A stretch of DNA of 64,000 nt from Torymus aiolomorphi. Lineage: Eukaryota > Arthropoda > Insecta > Hymenoptera > Torymidae. The DNA lies in the NCBI GenBank assembly GCA_036365515.1, contig CM070877.1, forward strand, positions 3,667,001-3,731,000, given 5' to 3'. Within the stretch, counting starts at the first letter, position 1. The number at the start of each line of letters is the position of its first letter. A model generated the notes under the pieces. The model saw only the letters and a program-made list of their open reading frames with translations. It was not told where the DNA came from and made no database searches. Below, piece after piece: positions 1 through 12,690 of this stretch. Position numbers and translations under genes: made by a program.

Positions 1-230
1 TGTTATTTATGCAATTAAAATTTCTTATTTGATGACGGATGCCAATGAAAATTTATGAACCGCGTGTTTTTACCGGTAATAAGAACGTTTAAGATTTTTA
101 AGACAGTTTATAGGCATGGAAATACAATAGATATTATTTTGCATGGATAAGAAGTATTTTTAAAGAAAGAATACGTCATAGATATATCGATAAAAATGAT
201 AGCAGCTATTGATGAGTTGCTGCCGATATC
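1..230. other. AT-rich flank, no gene seen
   Basis: AT-rich sequence with no supported ORF or repeat. The promoter of the first peptide gene begins to its right. Confidence 0.4.
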
Positions 231-402
231 GAAGAAAATTGGAGCATCCCAATCATTGCTATCGAGAAGTCACCCTTTATGCGTTACCGTAATTTTTATT
301 CTGTGATCGTTATTAAAATCTCAAGTGGGCCTTCAATTTCGTCCGCATTTTCCGGATTCAAGTGACTATAAATATACGCGATGGCAGCAAATAGAGTCAC
401 AG
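205..402 (+). promoter_or_regulatory. Promoter of peptide gene 1: kappaB-like, GATA and TATA elements
   Basis: TATAAATA lies at 367-374, 96 nt before the ATG at 463. GGAGCATCCC at 241-250 is a weakened kappaB-like decamer (consensus GGGRNNYYCC), about 117 nt before the TATA box. GATATCG lies just upstream of it at about 224. The block from about 209 to 255 closely resembles the inverted upstream block of peptide gene 3 near 18145-18200. Immune induction is inferred from these motifs and is not shown. Confidence 0.6.
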
Positions 403-462
403 ACCTATAAGAGACATTGGATACTATACAAGTTCCAGAGACTTACTTAAGAAAACTTCAAA

Positions 463-2351
463 ATGAGACAAATGCTGTCTTTCCTTCTCCTGCTGGTGGC
501 CCTCATCGTCTCCCTGCTTGGAAACGCAGCTATTGTTGGTAAGTGTTTTTCTTATTATTACAGTTTATATCTGATATGTTGGAAAATGATTATTGTGAAA
601 TTGAATCTTTACGCTCTTATTATTGGCGAAATTATTAAATTTACTTGCTTTTATCCATCAATTTTCATAACACATACAAGAATTATATGTCCCCGCGCAA
701 AAAAAAAATTGTGGGCCATATATTGCCCACAGTGTTGGACAAGTATGGGCAATATATGGGCCATTGCAAGCCATATTAGAGCAATATATGGGAGATACTC
801 GGCCCCGGCGCCTGAGCCGAATTCGGGCTGGAATCGGGCCATAGTATTCCCACCAGTATCCCATATAGTTCCCATATTAGTCCCATATTTTTAATTTCAT
901 GAGAACCAATAACAAAAAAAAAAATAATAAATAAATAAGCGTAAAAAACAATCCTATTGTGCATGTACTGTGACTATAAAATTATTATAAAAAAAAAAAA
1001 ATCTGAGTGGATTCGAACCTCGAACCTTTGAATTACTAGACTTGCTCGCTACCGACTGAGCTATTTAGTTATGTTTACATCAAAGGATCAAATGGAGATT
1101 AATACTTGAACGACATCATTATTCGTTTCAGATTACAGCATAGATAATCTCTATTTGATCCTTTGATATAAAAATAACTAAATAGCTCAGTCGGTGTAGC
1201 GAGCAAGTCTAGTAATTCAAACCCGAACAGAAATTGACTTAGGGCTAATGCCAGGGCCTTATCCGATGCCTTAAAATAATCATAAGGTCCTGACATGGCA
1301 CCTGGTGAGGCCCTTAACAAGTCGCGTAATGGGGCGCACCTCCGGCCCTGGCGGGCTTTCCCGGGCATAGCTCGTATTTTTCACTGTTTGGTAATTTACT
1401 GCTTTAAATAATGCACGGCTTTATAAGCGTTGCAAGTTATCTAAAATAATTCAATAAACTTTTTCAAATAACAGATGTGTTACTCTGTAGTAATGACATT
1501 AACGTAAGAAATGAAAAAAAATTATTTTTAACCTACTAAATCCAGACATGTCATTACAATATCAAGGCTTGATCAGGGCTTCGTAAGGCGTACCGTCTGA
1601 TGGATACATATCAGGGCCAGACGAGGGCCATTCGCGTAGCCCTAGTTTAATATCTAAATATTTTTGTAAAGCGATTTTCAGGCAAATTAAGGCCTTATCA
1701 GTCCGGGCCGGGGCCATACCAGCACCGCGTTACGCGCCTTGCTGGGGGCCCTTACGGCAAACCTAGTTAGGCCCTTACGTTTACGCAGGGCTAGCCCTAT
1801 TCATTTTCCGTTCGGGAAGGTTCGAGGTTCGAATCAACTCAAAGAATTTTTTTATTTATATATTTTACAATCTCACTACATGCACAATAGTATTGTTTTT
1901 TACGCTTATTTATTTATTTATGTTGTTTTTTTTTTGTTAATGGTTCTCATGAAAATAAATATGGGACTAATATTGCAACTATATGGGAACTATATGGGAT
2001 ACTGGTGGAAATACTATCGCTCGATTCCAGCCCGAATTCGGCTCAGGCGCCGGGGCCGAGTATCTCCCATATATTGCTCTAATATGGCTTGCAATGGCCC
2101 ATATATTGCCCACACTTGTCCAACACTGTGGGCAATGTATGGCCCACAAATTTTTTTTTGCGCGGGTCATCCATAAAGTCTTCTTTATGGCAGACGAATA
2201 TTGACAAATACTTCAAAAATATATGTTTGATACCATTACCTGACCAACCTTCCGTTTCTCTTTTTCAGAGGCTGGTTGCTCTAGTAATAGTGACTGCGGA
2301 AAATGCACGTGCTTGGGTGGCCGTTGCGTCTGCCCCGATAGATTCGTATAA
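463..2351 (+). CDS. Secreted six-cysteine mini-peptide, paralog 1
   Basis: Two exons, 463-538 and 2269-2351, join in phase 1 (donor GTAAGT, acceptor TTTTTCAG) to give 52 codons. Residues 1 to about 25 form a hydrophobic signal peptide ending LLGNAAIV. The mature part of about 27 residues starts EAGC and has Cys29, 35, 38, 40, 45 and 47, spaced C-x5-C-x2-C-x-C-x4-C-x-C. It ends with a short tail after C-P-D. Net charge of the mature part is near zero. The compact cysteine spacing suggests a knottin-like disulfide fold, and the upstream kappaB and TATA elements suggest an immune effector. A venom component is the main alternative. The intron is swollen to 1.73 kb by a fold-back insertion at 690-2166. 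A poly(A) signal AATAAA lies at 2429-2434. The gene model is solid from four-way paralog comparison; the function is inferred. Confidence 0.82.
1005..1076 (-). repeat. tRNA-like segment (A and B boxes) inside the fold-back arm
   Basis: On the minus strand the segment contains TAGCTCAGTCGGTAGCGAGC (A-box-like) and GGTTCGAATCC (B-box-like), as in tRNA genes and tRNA-derived SINE heads. The would-be acceptor strands AACTAAA and ACTCAGA do not pair, so this is not a functional tRNA. An inverted second copy begins near 1176 and is interrupted at 1221, resuming at about 1817. Confidence 0.6.
1222..1816. mobile_element. Nested 595-bp terminal-inverted-repeat element
   Basis: The left end CCCGAACAGAAATTGA and the right end TCATTTTCCGTTCGGG are imperfect inverted repeats of about 25 bp. 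The element interrupts the plus-oriented tRNA-like copy: left flank AATTCAAA, right flank AAGGTTCGAGG, against uninterrupted AATTCAAAGGTTCG in the minus-oriented copy at about 1015-1050. This implies a 2-bp AA duplication. The interior is richer in GC, with repeated AGGGCC motifs and no transposase ORF. Confidence 0.65.
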
Positions 2352-5300
2352 ACTGGAAATAACAATTATTTCGTCAATTTTAAACTAATATTCATCTCTA
2401 TACGATGTGAACTTTTAACTGCTCATCAAATAAATTATTTGTTTTTATTATTACACAATATGTACATTATTTCCCCTTCTAATCACTTAATATATGTCTT
2501 ATATTTTAAAAATATAGTAAGCTATAATAGATTTTATATTATATTAACGAAGAACATATTAAAATACAGATCTTCTCGGCGTATTTAAATATAACATTTA
2601 CTCTCTTGTTTTAATTTATGAACATTAATTTCTTAACATTTACATATTAGATAATAAAAGTCGGCGTTTTTACTGTATCTGCATGTATTTTGTTAGGCTA
2701 TGACTAAATATGGAGTGTCCAAGATGTGCAAAAGAACATCAATTTCGTTATGAAGTGCATGCATTGAAGGCAGCAGCAATTAAATTATTACTTTGTCAAC
2801 TATTGTCATTTATTTTTTAAATTTACTAATATTATCAATTACCAATTTTCCATAAAGTTTCACTAAGAACACGCGCATTGACCTTGGGTCAATCAATTAT
2901 TTCGAACCAGGTGGAGTAAAATATTTAGTAGAAGAACTCTGTCAGCATGAACATTTCGTTAGTTATTTTTTGTAAATACTTAATTTACTTGTTTTAATAT
3001 ACTGCTAAGTTTATGGGATTAGAATTTATTTTTAGGACAACTGTACATTTCATAATGATATTACATTAGACAAACTTGGAAGAGATTCAATTTAATGGTA
3101 ACATACCACTTTACATTACCGAAAGACAATACTGGTAATTTCGAAAACCAATTAGTAACTACAAGTGGTTTAGGAAGGAAAAAAGTTTGGTTTTAATTTA
3201 CTTTATTTCAGTAGATTATTATTATTAAATATAATGCACATTTTTTATTCACGTACACGCACACACACACTCATGCTTTTCGACGTTATCTTCATCATGG
3301 CGCAAGCGAAATGCAAAACCAACCAAGTAAACCACCTCTCCGAGTGCACCGTTGATTTTGATTTAGGACGCGTTCGCAAACCGAAAAAACACGTGACGCT
3401 CTTTGTCTCTCTCCCTTTCGCCCGGCTGCATCTTAACAGAATTCACGCGCGCGCGTTTTGGCGCCGCTCCAGAGATGCCAGGACGCGAGAAAAAAAACGA
3501 CAACACAGACTCGTCAAAGTCACGCGCGCGCGCGCAAGTGCCGCGCCGAATATCATCTCCGTCGGCTACCGAGCCATTGTTTCCCGGGCGCGTATCGCGT
3601 GTGAAATCTTCGCGTCGATGCCGCTAAAGCTGTTTTTGCTTTCGCGCTCACGGGTCGAAGGGCGACTTAATTTCGAGAGGATAAAAGCGTAACGCGCGCG
3701 AGTTGCGCGACGATGATCGTCGTTGTCACCGCTGCGGTGGTGACCCTGTTTTGCACGGCATTGTCTTCTATGTGGCACGAGAGAGATGTCTGTTCGAGAT
3801 ATACACGGCGAAATTGGGATGGTACCGCTGTCGTTTTTCCCAGTTTTTCGCGCGAGAGTCATTGTCAAGTGTGACGTGGATAACAGCGAGGGGCGGGGAT
3901 TCACTGAATTTTCTGAAGGCAGCGTGGATTTTTCTGTTAATGTGGCGGTCGTGTGCACCAATGTCAAATGTAATGCCGTTAATGGGCGTCACTTTTATAT
4001 GTTGTAGATGTAATTAAAAAAAATATGTATGTCGCAACAATGTCGTCAACTATAATGTCATAACTGAGATGAATTTTATGAGTTCTATTTATAAAATTCT
4101 TTTGTATTTTTTTTTTCAAACACAGATATATATTTAATGTGAAATTTCAACGTTCCTCTGATTAATTTTATTTAAAATATTATATTCATGGTTTTGTATC
4201 TTCTGCTTCTATGAATAAACCTAGTAAAAACTTACGATAATACCATAAAAAATATAATTCATACACAAATCTAAGTTTTTCGTATACGACAGGCCAATCA
4301 AATAAAAAGCTATATTTGTAAAATCACACTTTACCAAACCAAAAATTTCAAATCTGACCACACAACTCACGCTCCGCACGAGCGTACAATGGCCAATGGT
4401 CGCGTGAAATCAATTAAGCGCCGAGTGGAGCGCTACTCCGGAGTTCGCGTCGTCCTCGTCGCCGTCGTAAATTTATCGACCATTTCCGCGCCGCTTTCGG
4501 ACAAATTCGTAACAGCGCGTATACATACATCTATACGCGCGCGCGGGCGGGCGAAACGGCGCATAACCGAGTCCAGTTTTCTACTTGAAATTCTATTTCG
4601 TCAACGCTTCGCCCATGTTGCCTTCGCGCCCGTGCGCGTATATAATGCCGAAAGTCAATTTCATTTGCATGTAGGTGGGAGCACAAAAGTGCCGGAAAAT
4701 TTAAATAGCAAATAACTCGGGAAAATTATTAATAAACTCTCGCGGTGAGTGCAGGATTCGAAAGATAAATTGTGAAAAAGGGAGAGTTTTTAATGCCGTG
4801 GTATGATATTATCTTATTTCTAAACTTTTTTTAGGGTTAATTGGCAACAGAGTTGGTGTACTAATAAGTAAATAATAATTATCTTATAAATATTCAAAGC
4901 TATTTGGAATAATTATCTGGCGGTCTTTGATTTATGATTTTTAAAAGATTTTTAAGGTAAAAAAGAGAAAATTTATGGCATCAGTAGAATATTTTAGTTA
5001 TTTTTATATTTTATAAATTTAAGGCTAATTAAAGTAAAAGTTTATACCATTAACCGGCATTATTTACAATGTAAAATGAATGTAGGACAAAAATACTTAA
5101 AATTTATTAAAGTAAACACTGTTATTACCTGGCTTTAGATAACATTCAAATTTTAAAATTACTGTATTAAATTTTAAAATAACGTAGAAATCGCCTTAAA
5201 TTGCCTCGATTGTAGCCTCGCAAATACGGGCATTAGATCAAGGCACTGGAGAAACTTTAACGCCATAACGTGGTATTAGTTTAAACAGGACTGTTACTAG

Positions 5301-8300
5301 TTTAAAATTGAGGATCAGTTTTATTTGTAATAACGTATCCTTAGTTTTACGGTATGAGAAGCATGACCATAAAATTATTTTAACTAGAAAGTATTCCGAT
5401 ACTTTTCTATCAGACCATAAATTGGAAGTAGTCAAAATATTTATGCTAAGGATTTGTATAATATTTTTTTTCAGTGATATAACCGTTATAAGATACTTCA
5501 TTAAATTAACAACGAAGTAGAGTAAAATAAAAAATTGATAATCTTTATACTCTGCTTTAACATACAATGATATTAGCGTCAAATAGAAAATGATATTTTA
5601 AAAATAATTTCTAAAAACTAATTTTAAATATCATAGATGAAATTAATTTAGAAGTCTATTGGAAATCATTGCATGTATTTAGAAATTATTACAATGTTTG
5701 AGTAATTCTTTAAATTACAAGTAACTTTAAGAGCGACCTATTTTGAATTTACAACACATGTATATTTTACGAAGAATGCTTTGTGTCTTTGAAATATATA
5801 TTTTTCTCTTGACACGGCAGAATGAACAAAAAGTAACTACTTCAGTGAAAACATTAATTGCATGCAAACGACAGTTTCGTTTAATTACTATACTTATATA
5901 ACTGTTTTCTATTTTTCCTGATATTAAAAAATTGCTTCGTAGTTTATAATTTACACTCGGATACTACTGCGTGTCTTCTTATTAAGCACACACAACTTTC
6001 AGAACTTAAAAGATGTATTGTCATGTAAAATATGTTCGTGCGTTTAACTTTACAAGAACTACCTTTTAACGATAAGTATACAACGAAAAAGCGAAGGTAT
6101 AAGTAGTGTGCCTATAGACAACGTATGCAATTTACTTAAGATTATTATGCCTGAAAAATAAAAAAATATAAATTAAAAAAAATTGAAAGTAAAAATTAAT
6201 TTCCGTAAAATGAATTTGATTAAAAAATAATCAACTTAAATATCATAACTATTTTAATAATTTTAATAATATTTTAAACGAACTTTCTCAATATTAATAT
6301 TTTTGAAAATTGAATGGAGTAATTAAAATTAATTAATATAAAAATTCGAAATATTAATTCATTAAGTAACGTCTTCTGCTTTTGGACGAAATTCATTCAA
6401 AAGATTAGAAGGAAGTGTGAAATTGTACGTTTAAGAATAAAAGTATTTGCTTTACAGTATCAATTAAACCTACTTCCTGTTTCTCACATAAATCAAGCGG
6501 CTACTTCGTAAGCCCAACTATATATCCATTCTCTACAGAGCACAATAAATTACGTTGCTTTTGAAATTCGTGATTTCCCTGCTCGTGACCTCACCGCTAA
6601 CGATAAAAAAGGTATAAACCATCAAAGAATGAAAACTCGAAAATTCAAAGGCAATTAGCGAAGTTTCGCTTCATTACGGTAATCGAAAAACTTGCAATTC
6701 TCCAGCTCGCCTCCCGAAGTCCGCAGCTGCACGCCATGCGGAAAACAATTAATTACGTATAGCTCGAGGGGCGGGGCGGGGGGGGGGGGGGGGGGGGACT
6801 GCAACGCGGACCAGAGCTCTAATCGCGAGGAAGAAGCCAAGCCAGCTCGCAAATGATCAGGTGCTTCGTCCTCAGGAGCTTCGAGTTCAAGAAAGGGAAA
6901 AATTAATTCGCTAAAGCGAGTCAAGTAATGGCTTGTAAGTTTACTTTTCATTACCTGTAATGATAATTTATTAAGTTATTGGTTGATATTATTATTAAAA
7001 AAGCTACCTGGTTAATATAAAGCCGTTACAAAAAATAAATAAATGAAGTGAAGACAAAATAATATCTCACCAGAAAATATTTTTCTTTACATGAAAAGTA
7101 TGCAAATAAAATTTTAGTTGAAAATCCTCTTCTATCTAATAATGTGAATTTTTAATAAAAGTTTTACAAAATTAAAAAGTGCGCAATAAAATCCAGTGAA
7201 AGAATTACATTTTACTTACATTTCAATTACACATACTTGCTTGATTTTATATAGAAATAATAGCAATGCGTGAATATAATAAAGCCATCAAATTTGATTA
7301 ATACATTTATTTTTTGTACTCACAGAATACATGCGCTCATCAAACGGAATTTTATTCTCCCTCGCACGGTTACCTCACCTCCAAAGCTCTCATTATAAAC
7401 CTAATTTTTTTTTCCTCCTCCGAAACAACTTGAATAAACTTTTATCTACGTTTCGTTTTGTCGATAAAAACGTCCAATATGGGCTGCGCACAGCCCGTCG
7501 CCCATTCATAAATTCATCAGTTCACAATATTCCGACTTTCCTCCCGCGCTCTCCTCTCGCGCTAAACAACGAGCGCGCGCTCGTAACGCACGCGAGCATA
7601 ACCCGGGGGGCGATCTAACCGCGGTTCTCGCCTATAACCCCGCGCAGCCGTGGCGCTATATATCCGCGAAAAAAGCCGCGGCGTTTACGCGAGATTGGCA
7701 CTAAACTCCCGCGAAGAACGCATTTAGGCTCCCGCAGTGGCGGCGGTGGGGAAAAATCCGCGGAATCGGAATTCGCGCGGGTACTGGTAAACAAGTTTAT
7801 TGCGCAAACGCGCGCATCCTGGAGACGCGAGTTGTGCAGGCAGGCATAGCTTTTTAATGATTTTCATCGGCGCAAGTGCATCAGTCACGAGGAGAGCGCA
7901 TATATTAAGCGTATGGCTTTTCGTGCGTTTGTTATGGAGGATGACGCTGGAGTTGCGCGCCGATAAATCAGAGACGTGAGGTAACGACGAATTTGTTTTA
8001 TACGGGCTTTTGATAATAATTAAGCGGCCGTTTCGTCATGAATTTTGATCAGTCAGTTCCAAAGTTACGGGGAGAACTAATGCGACTTCGGGTATGATCG
8101 AATTGAAGATTTCAGTACCGTTTGGTTACGTAGTTATGCAGAATTTTGCAAAGCTATATAAATGTGGTTCTCAACTTTTCGTGTTTTTTAAAAATATTAT
8201 TTAAAACTCGTAAAGATGAACATTCAATCGCTCATAAATATTAATATAGATAAAATATATTGGCATTGATATTTTTCTTATTAAACAAGTATTCGTATCA

Positions 8301-11300
8301 TAATAAATTAAAGGTCTTCCTTGAATACAAGTAAAAGTAACGTAATAAGTCTGTTTGAATAAAAAGTCTATTTTGTAATATTTATGGCCTGTAAATATAA
8401 CCTCCACGTAATTTATTTTTAAAAAATTGAGAAATTACTTGCTAAGATGCTAAACATGCAGCCATTCATGTTTTGCATAGAATGGAATATATTAACAAAA
8501 ATTTTTTCCAACAAAGGAAGTGGTAAAACGATTTCACTTCCCAGCAATTGAGTGCTGAAAAATTATTTAAACGGAACGTTAACTTTACACCTGCACATAT
8601 TATATATATACATATATATAGGTAAAATAGTTCAAAGAGTCTTACATAAACTATTGCATAACTATAATACTACATTTTCAACTTATTAATATTCATAAAT
8701 AAACAACAGCAACAACGACTTCACCCTTTCTAATTTTTCTCAATGAAATCCGGATCCCGAACCCACCACAACAAACTCGTCGTACGCAACAATTATTTAA
8801 CCTCCCACCTTGCGCCAACAATAAGGACGCACTTTTTTCCCAGATTTTCACATTACACACTGCTGCAGCAGACTTCGCGCGTTCTCTCTATATCCTCGCA
8901 GTTTCCACAGGCACATTTTTCCTTGATTTTCGCAAACGCTCTCGTCCCCTCGGCTTCCTCTCCTATTATTCGCGCTTAGCTCCTTTTTCTCCTCAGGAGA
9001 TTGCATGCGCTGCTGCCGCCTCGTCCTTTTTCTCTCTGCGCGGGCGCTAAATAAATTTTACGCCCGCTTTTCCGCGGCCGCCTAATGGCGACGCGCGCGC
9101 GGCTGCTCATCTCCGCGTCGGTTTATTATAGGCAATAAATAACGCGAGCGGGGGAGAGAAAACGCGTGTCTGGAACTTTAAACGCCGCGCGAGCAGAGGA
9201 GAAACACAACGGCGGAAAGTGGACGCTATAGAGAGGAAAGGAGGGAGTGTGTGGGTGTGGGTGAGAGGTTAAAAGTGGGTCGTTTACGTGCAGGTGGATT
9301 CGCGCGCGGGTGGATAGGTGAAACCCAGGTGTTGCGTGGGTTTAAATGCGGCTGGAGGTGCGTTTATAAGGAATTTGTGGATAATGCAGGGTTTAACGGT
9401 TGATTGCGGTTTCATTTCATGGTTGCTATGCTATACGTATCAATTGATTTAGCGTTAGTTGCATGATTATAAACATAAAGTTAGCAAAATTATACTAAAA
9501 TAATATGAGAACAGTGTAATCATGTTATGACACTTTTCATTACTAAAACTTTGTTATTCGAGAATTTGCTATCTATCGATAGGTTATTATAATATACTTA
9601 AATTTACAGCATCGAAATCATGTCGCTCCTACTTTTACATGGAACATTCTCAAATTAAAAATCGTAAATCATCTTCAATGTCTAGAGTGCTTTTTTCAAA
9701 CGAATAATTTATAAATATTGTTTTACCGTTTATACTTTAGCAGAAATCTTATTATTTCATACATCAACATTTTTATGTTTAGCTATACTTCATTTTTTAA
9801 AACTACAATGTAAAGAAAATCATATTATTTTGAAAATTTAATGGGCCACAGTTTGATTATTTCATGCACTTTAAAAATAGTAATTTGTATAAGTGAATTT
9901 CTAGATTAAAATAAGAAATGATTTAACGGAATAAAATATCTTAAGTTCTAGAACAACGCCGCTACTATTTAATTATATTCATTAATAATATGCATTTTTA
10001 TATAACGAACAAATTACTTCAGTTATAGATTTGACTTTAATCTCGACCAGCTAAGTCATCTTTATATCTGAATAGCTACTGAAAATTGGAAGTCAAAAAA
10101 AAATGCCAACAATGTTTTTAATACACCATTTTTCAACTTCAATCTGTAAAATAATAAAAAAACCTCATCGAAATAATTTTGCTATCAATTGCCTGACTCC
10201 GCCCCTCATAACGCATTCGGCTCGCATCCTCAAAATTTTTACAACTACAAGAAAACGCAATTAATCATCGCGACCCGAGATTTTAGACCGTCCCACGCCG
10301 ACTCTCGCGTATATACCATACGCACCCCGCGACACGAGGTACTTGCGTTTATTAGCTATAAAACACCCTGGACGCGAGCGCGAGCGGCTAGAGGACTGCA
10401 AAGTGAGAGACGGCTTTACGGCGTCGACGTCGCTTCGGATTCGCCCGGGCGTTAAAAAAACCCGACGTAAAGCGATATTGTGGCGCTGGCTGTATATCGA
10501 TGGTCCAGCAGTAAAAGGCAGAATGCAAAGTCGCCGTAAGTTGCTTATGCGGCCAGTAAAAAGCCGGCCTTCGAATAAGTGTATTACGGAGAATGATGTA
10601 TACACACGCGGGCATGCGTGTGACGTTGTTTGAGTGGAAAAAATTTCGGAGGCTAAGATAGTTTATAGGCCTTTAAAAAAAAATTCGTTGGATATAGAAC
10701 AATCCCCATGTGGTTCGAATCTATAAAAACAATTTTGAAACTTTGAAATGACTAATATAATGAAGCACAAATATTTCCAACAAATTTTGATAATCCAAAA
10801 TGATTTTATTCAATATAGTTTCTGCCTCTTTTTTAAATAATTGAGAATTTCTAACTTAGTGAAAAAAATCATGATAAATGGTACTCATCCATCATCAACA
10901 AAATATTGACTTTCTTCATTTCGATTTCAGTGAGACGCAGAAAAATAAATCCGTAAACGCTTTTCAACGTACTTGAACTGTCGAGTACCACGGATTTATG
11001 AACTTTCAGCAATTCGACATTTTTTAACTCCGCAATTTCGCACGAAACGCGTGTACGTGTATACAATTTATTGGACGGGCCTCAAAGAGACGCATAATTC
11101 CATGTTCTTTCAAAGTGTATATATATTTTATCGGCGCGCTGGCCGTTACGCGGCGCGAACTGTGAAATTCGCGAGAATACAATGCAAAGAGTCGGGCACG
11201 CATTACGATGTCTGGAAAGCGTATTTACTTTCTTTTACGTTTGGAAAAAAAAAACCGAGAGAAAAACATTTCGGCCCGTGTAGTGTTGTACATAATTACA

Positions 11301-11802
11301 GTTTTAGTATCATGGATAATGAGTTTCGTGTAAAAATACTTTTCATTGTTTTTGTTGAAGGAGATATACTTTGATGTTAAGTAAAACAATATGTATCGAA
11401 AGACGTATACTTACTGATATGATAAAAGATACTTTAAAGAGATAATTGTTTATATTTATCGTGAAGTCGAAGATCATTATGCAACGGATAACAGTGTATT
11501 TACAGTTTCTATTTACAGTTCAGCTGGATTTCGTCCAACTAAAGTTTTTATTAATATTGTCTTTTATTTTCTTACCGAAAAAGCTTTGGGACGATGAAGA
11601 AATTTTTTAGATAAAATTGTTCTAAAACATGTTTTAAGACAATTGAGATAAATATCTGTCGATTTTAATGTCTACTTTTTATAAATAATTATTAACGCAT
11701 AATAATACTTTTATATGTAATCAGTTTCGTATTTTGGAAATTAAATGTAAAATAAGAAGGAGCAAAGATTATCGCATAGTTTAATTGCACTAAATTTCAA
11801 AA
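2352..11802. other. Gene-poor interval with CpG-rich islands
   Basis: No coding gene can be supported across about 9.4 kb. The background is strongly AT-rich. Several CpG-dense islands of 200-400 bp, with many CGCG runs, stand out at about 3400-3720, 4430-4660, 7480-7850, 8990-9340 and 10270-10480. The ORFs over them lack splice context or recognisable domains and look like by-products of high GC. A pure G run lies at 6778-6797. The islands could be enhancers or distant promoters, but the sequence alone does not decide. Confidence 0.5.
6766..6797. repeat. G homopolymer tract
   Basis: About 20 consecutive G residues at 6778-6797, preceded by GGGGCGGG. It can form G-quadruplex structures on this strand and is prone to length change or assembly error. 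Confidence 0.85.
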
Positions 11803-11808
11803 TTTATT
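11803..11808 (-). terminator. Poly(A) signal of peptide gene 2
   Basis: AATAAA on the minus strand (TTTATT on the plus strand), about 92 nt downstream of the stop codon of peptide gene 2. Confidence 0.6.
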
Positions 11809-11899
11809 GAGTAAAAACATGAAGATTATGTCCTTTTTTTAAACATATAAAGAGATATTTTAAATTATTATTAGGTATTATATATTTAATTCAGATTAA

Positions 11900-12503
11900 T
11901 TAATCAGGGCACACGCAGCTACCAGCCATGCAGGTGCATGTTCCACATTCGGAGTTGCTTTTGCATCCAGCCTCTGAAAAATAACAGAAAACGTGTTTTA
12001 ATATCAAGTTGGTTCTATAACATTTTGTTCTAATAGAGATCATAATTTTTAGTATAAAGAGAATATTACGAGAGCCAAATGAAATAAATTCAAAATGAAT
12101 AACCCGTGGTAAAGATCTTAAATTTTTCTTTTCTTTGCCGAATAATTTTCCTATCGCTTTTCTAAAATAGAAGAAAAATTGTATCGAAAAATTATTTTAA
12201 AAAAGACAAAAATGTACGATTCTCAGGAAAGATATAACTCAGTAATATCGAAATTACCCCATTATAAGTACAAAAAAATGTTTTTATAATATTGAAATAA
12301 AATAATCTTTAATTCATCAAAGAAAAAGACGAGTCAAAAAATACTCAATTATCGGACATTTAAGCCACTTTAAATTTCATCTTCCAACAATATATTTAAA
12401 AACTTTTTGGACAGCTTTACTACTCACCGACGAATGCAGCGTTACCAAGTAGGCAGACGATGAGAGCTACGAGGAGCAAGAAGAAGGAGAGAAGTTGGCT
12501 CAT
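11900..12503 (-). CDS. Secreted six-cysteine mini-peptide, paralog 2
   Basis: Minus-strand exons 12428-12503 (signal peptide, MSQLLSFF start, ending LLGNAAFV) and 11900-11973 join in phase 1 across a 454-bp intron with GTGAG and CAG splice ends. The product is 49 residues. The mature peptide starts EAGC and keeps all six cysteines at 29, 35, 38, 40, 45 and 47, but ends directly after C-P-D and so lacks the three-residue tail of paralogs 1 and 5. It has one Lys against three acidic residues, making it mildly acidic. It is the most divergent intact copy (Met-Ala-Gly-Ser loop between Cys40 and Cys45). As with the other paralogs, an immune role is inferred from promoter motifs; family membership is certain from the sequence. 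Confidence 0.82.
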
Positions 12504-12591
12504 TTTGACGTTTTCTGTCGTGTCTTAATTTTTCTACGGAAGTGTTGTATCGAACGTTCCAAGTTTCTTGGGAGTCTGTTCATGCTCGCAG

Positions 12592-12690
12592 TATTTGTAC
12601 ATAGATCACTATGTGTACGAGAAGAAAAACATTGTGTGTGTCTGAGACGAACCGATAAAAGACTGATAGAAGCGATTGGGAACCCCCGCA
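12592..12690 (-). promoter_or_regulatory. Promoter of peptide gene 2: variant TATA and kappaB-like site
   Basis: On the minus strand TACAAATA (plus 12592-12599) sits 96 nt before the ATG, as the TATA boxes of paralogs 1 and 3 do, and is followed by a similar CTGCGAGCATG context. The kappaB-like decamer GGGGGTTCCC (plus 12678-12687) fits GGGRNNYYCC. The changed TATA box may weaken the promoter. Confidence 0.5.

Larger units (their letters stand above)
690..2166. mobile_element. Fold-back element with long inverted arms in the intron of peptide gene 1
   Basis: The left arm starts CCCCGCGCAAAAAA at 691 and the right arm ends TTTTTTGCGCGGG at 2166. About 300 nt of each arm are inverted copies, recognisable by repeated ATATGGGC-type blocks and a shared GGCGCCTGAGCCGAATTCGG-like core. 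A second inverted section near 1005-1115 and 1155-1220 carries tRNA-like sequence. The paralogous intron of gene 4 (about 21200-21230) reads straight through the same flanks, TGAATTATAT then TCATCCATAAAG. This shows the unoccupied site and fixes the ends. No transposase ORF is visible, so it is non-autonomous. Confidence 0.8.

Noticed and set aside
1005..1076. Possible functional tRNA gene
   Set aside because: A and B boxes are present, but the acceptor strands do not pair and the segment is part of a repeat with an inverted second copy. Treated as tRNA-derived repeat.
651..2204. ORFs repeated on both strands (shared Pro/Trp/Gly-rich translations)
   Set aside because: They arise from the inverted arms of the fold-back element and have no start context, domain or splice support.
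3234..4017. Arg-rich ORFs of 104-152 codons
   Set aside because: They sit on a CpG-dense island, overlap in several frames and show no family features.
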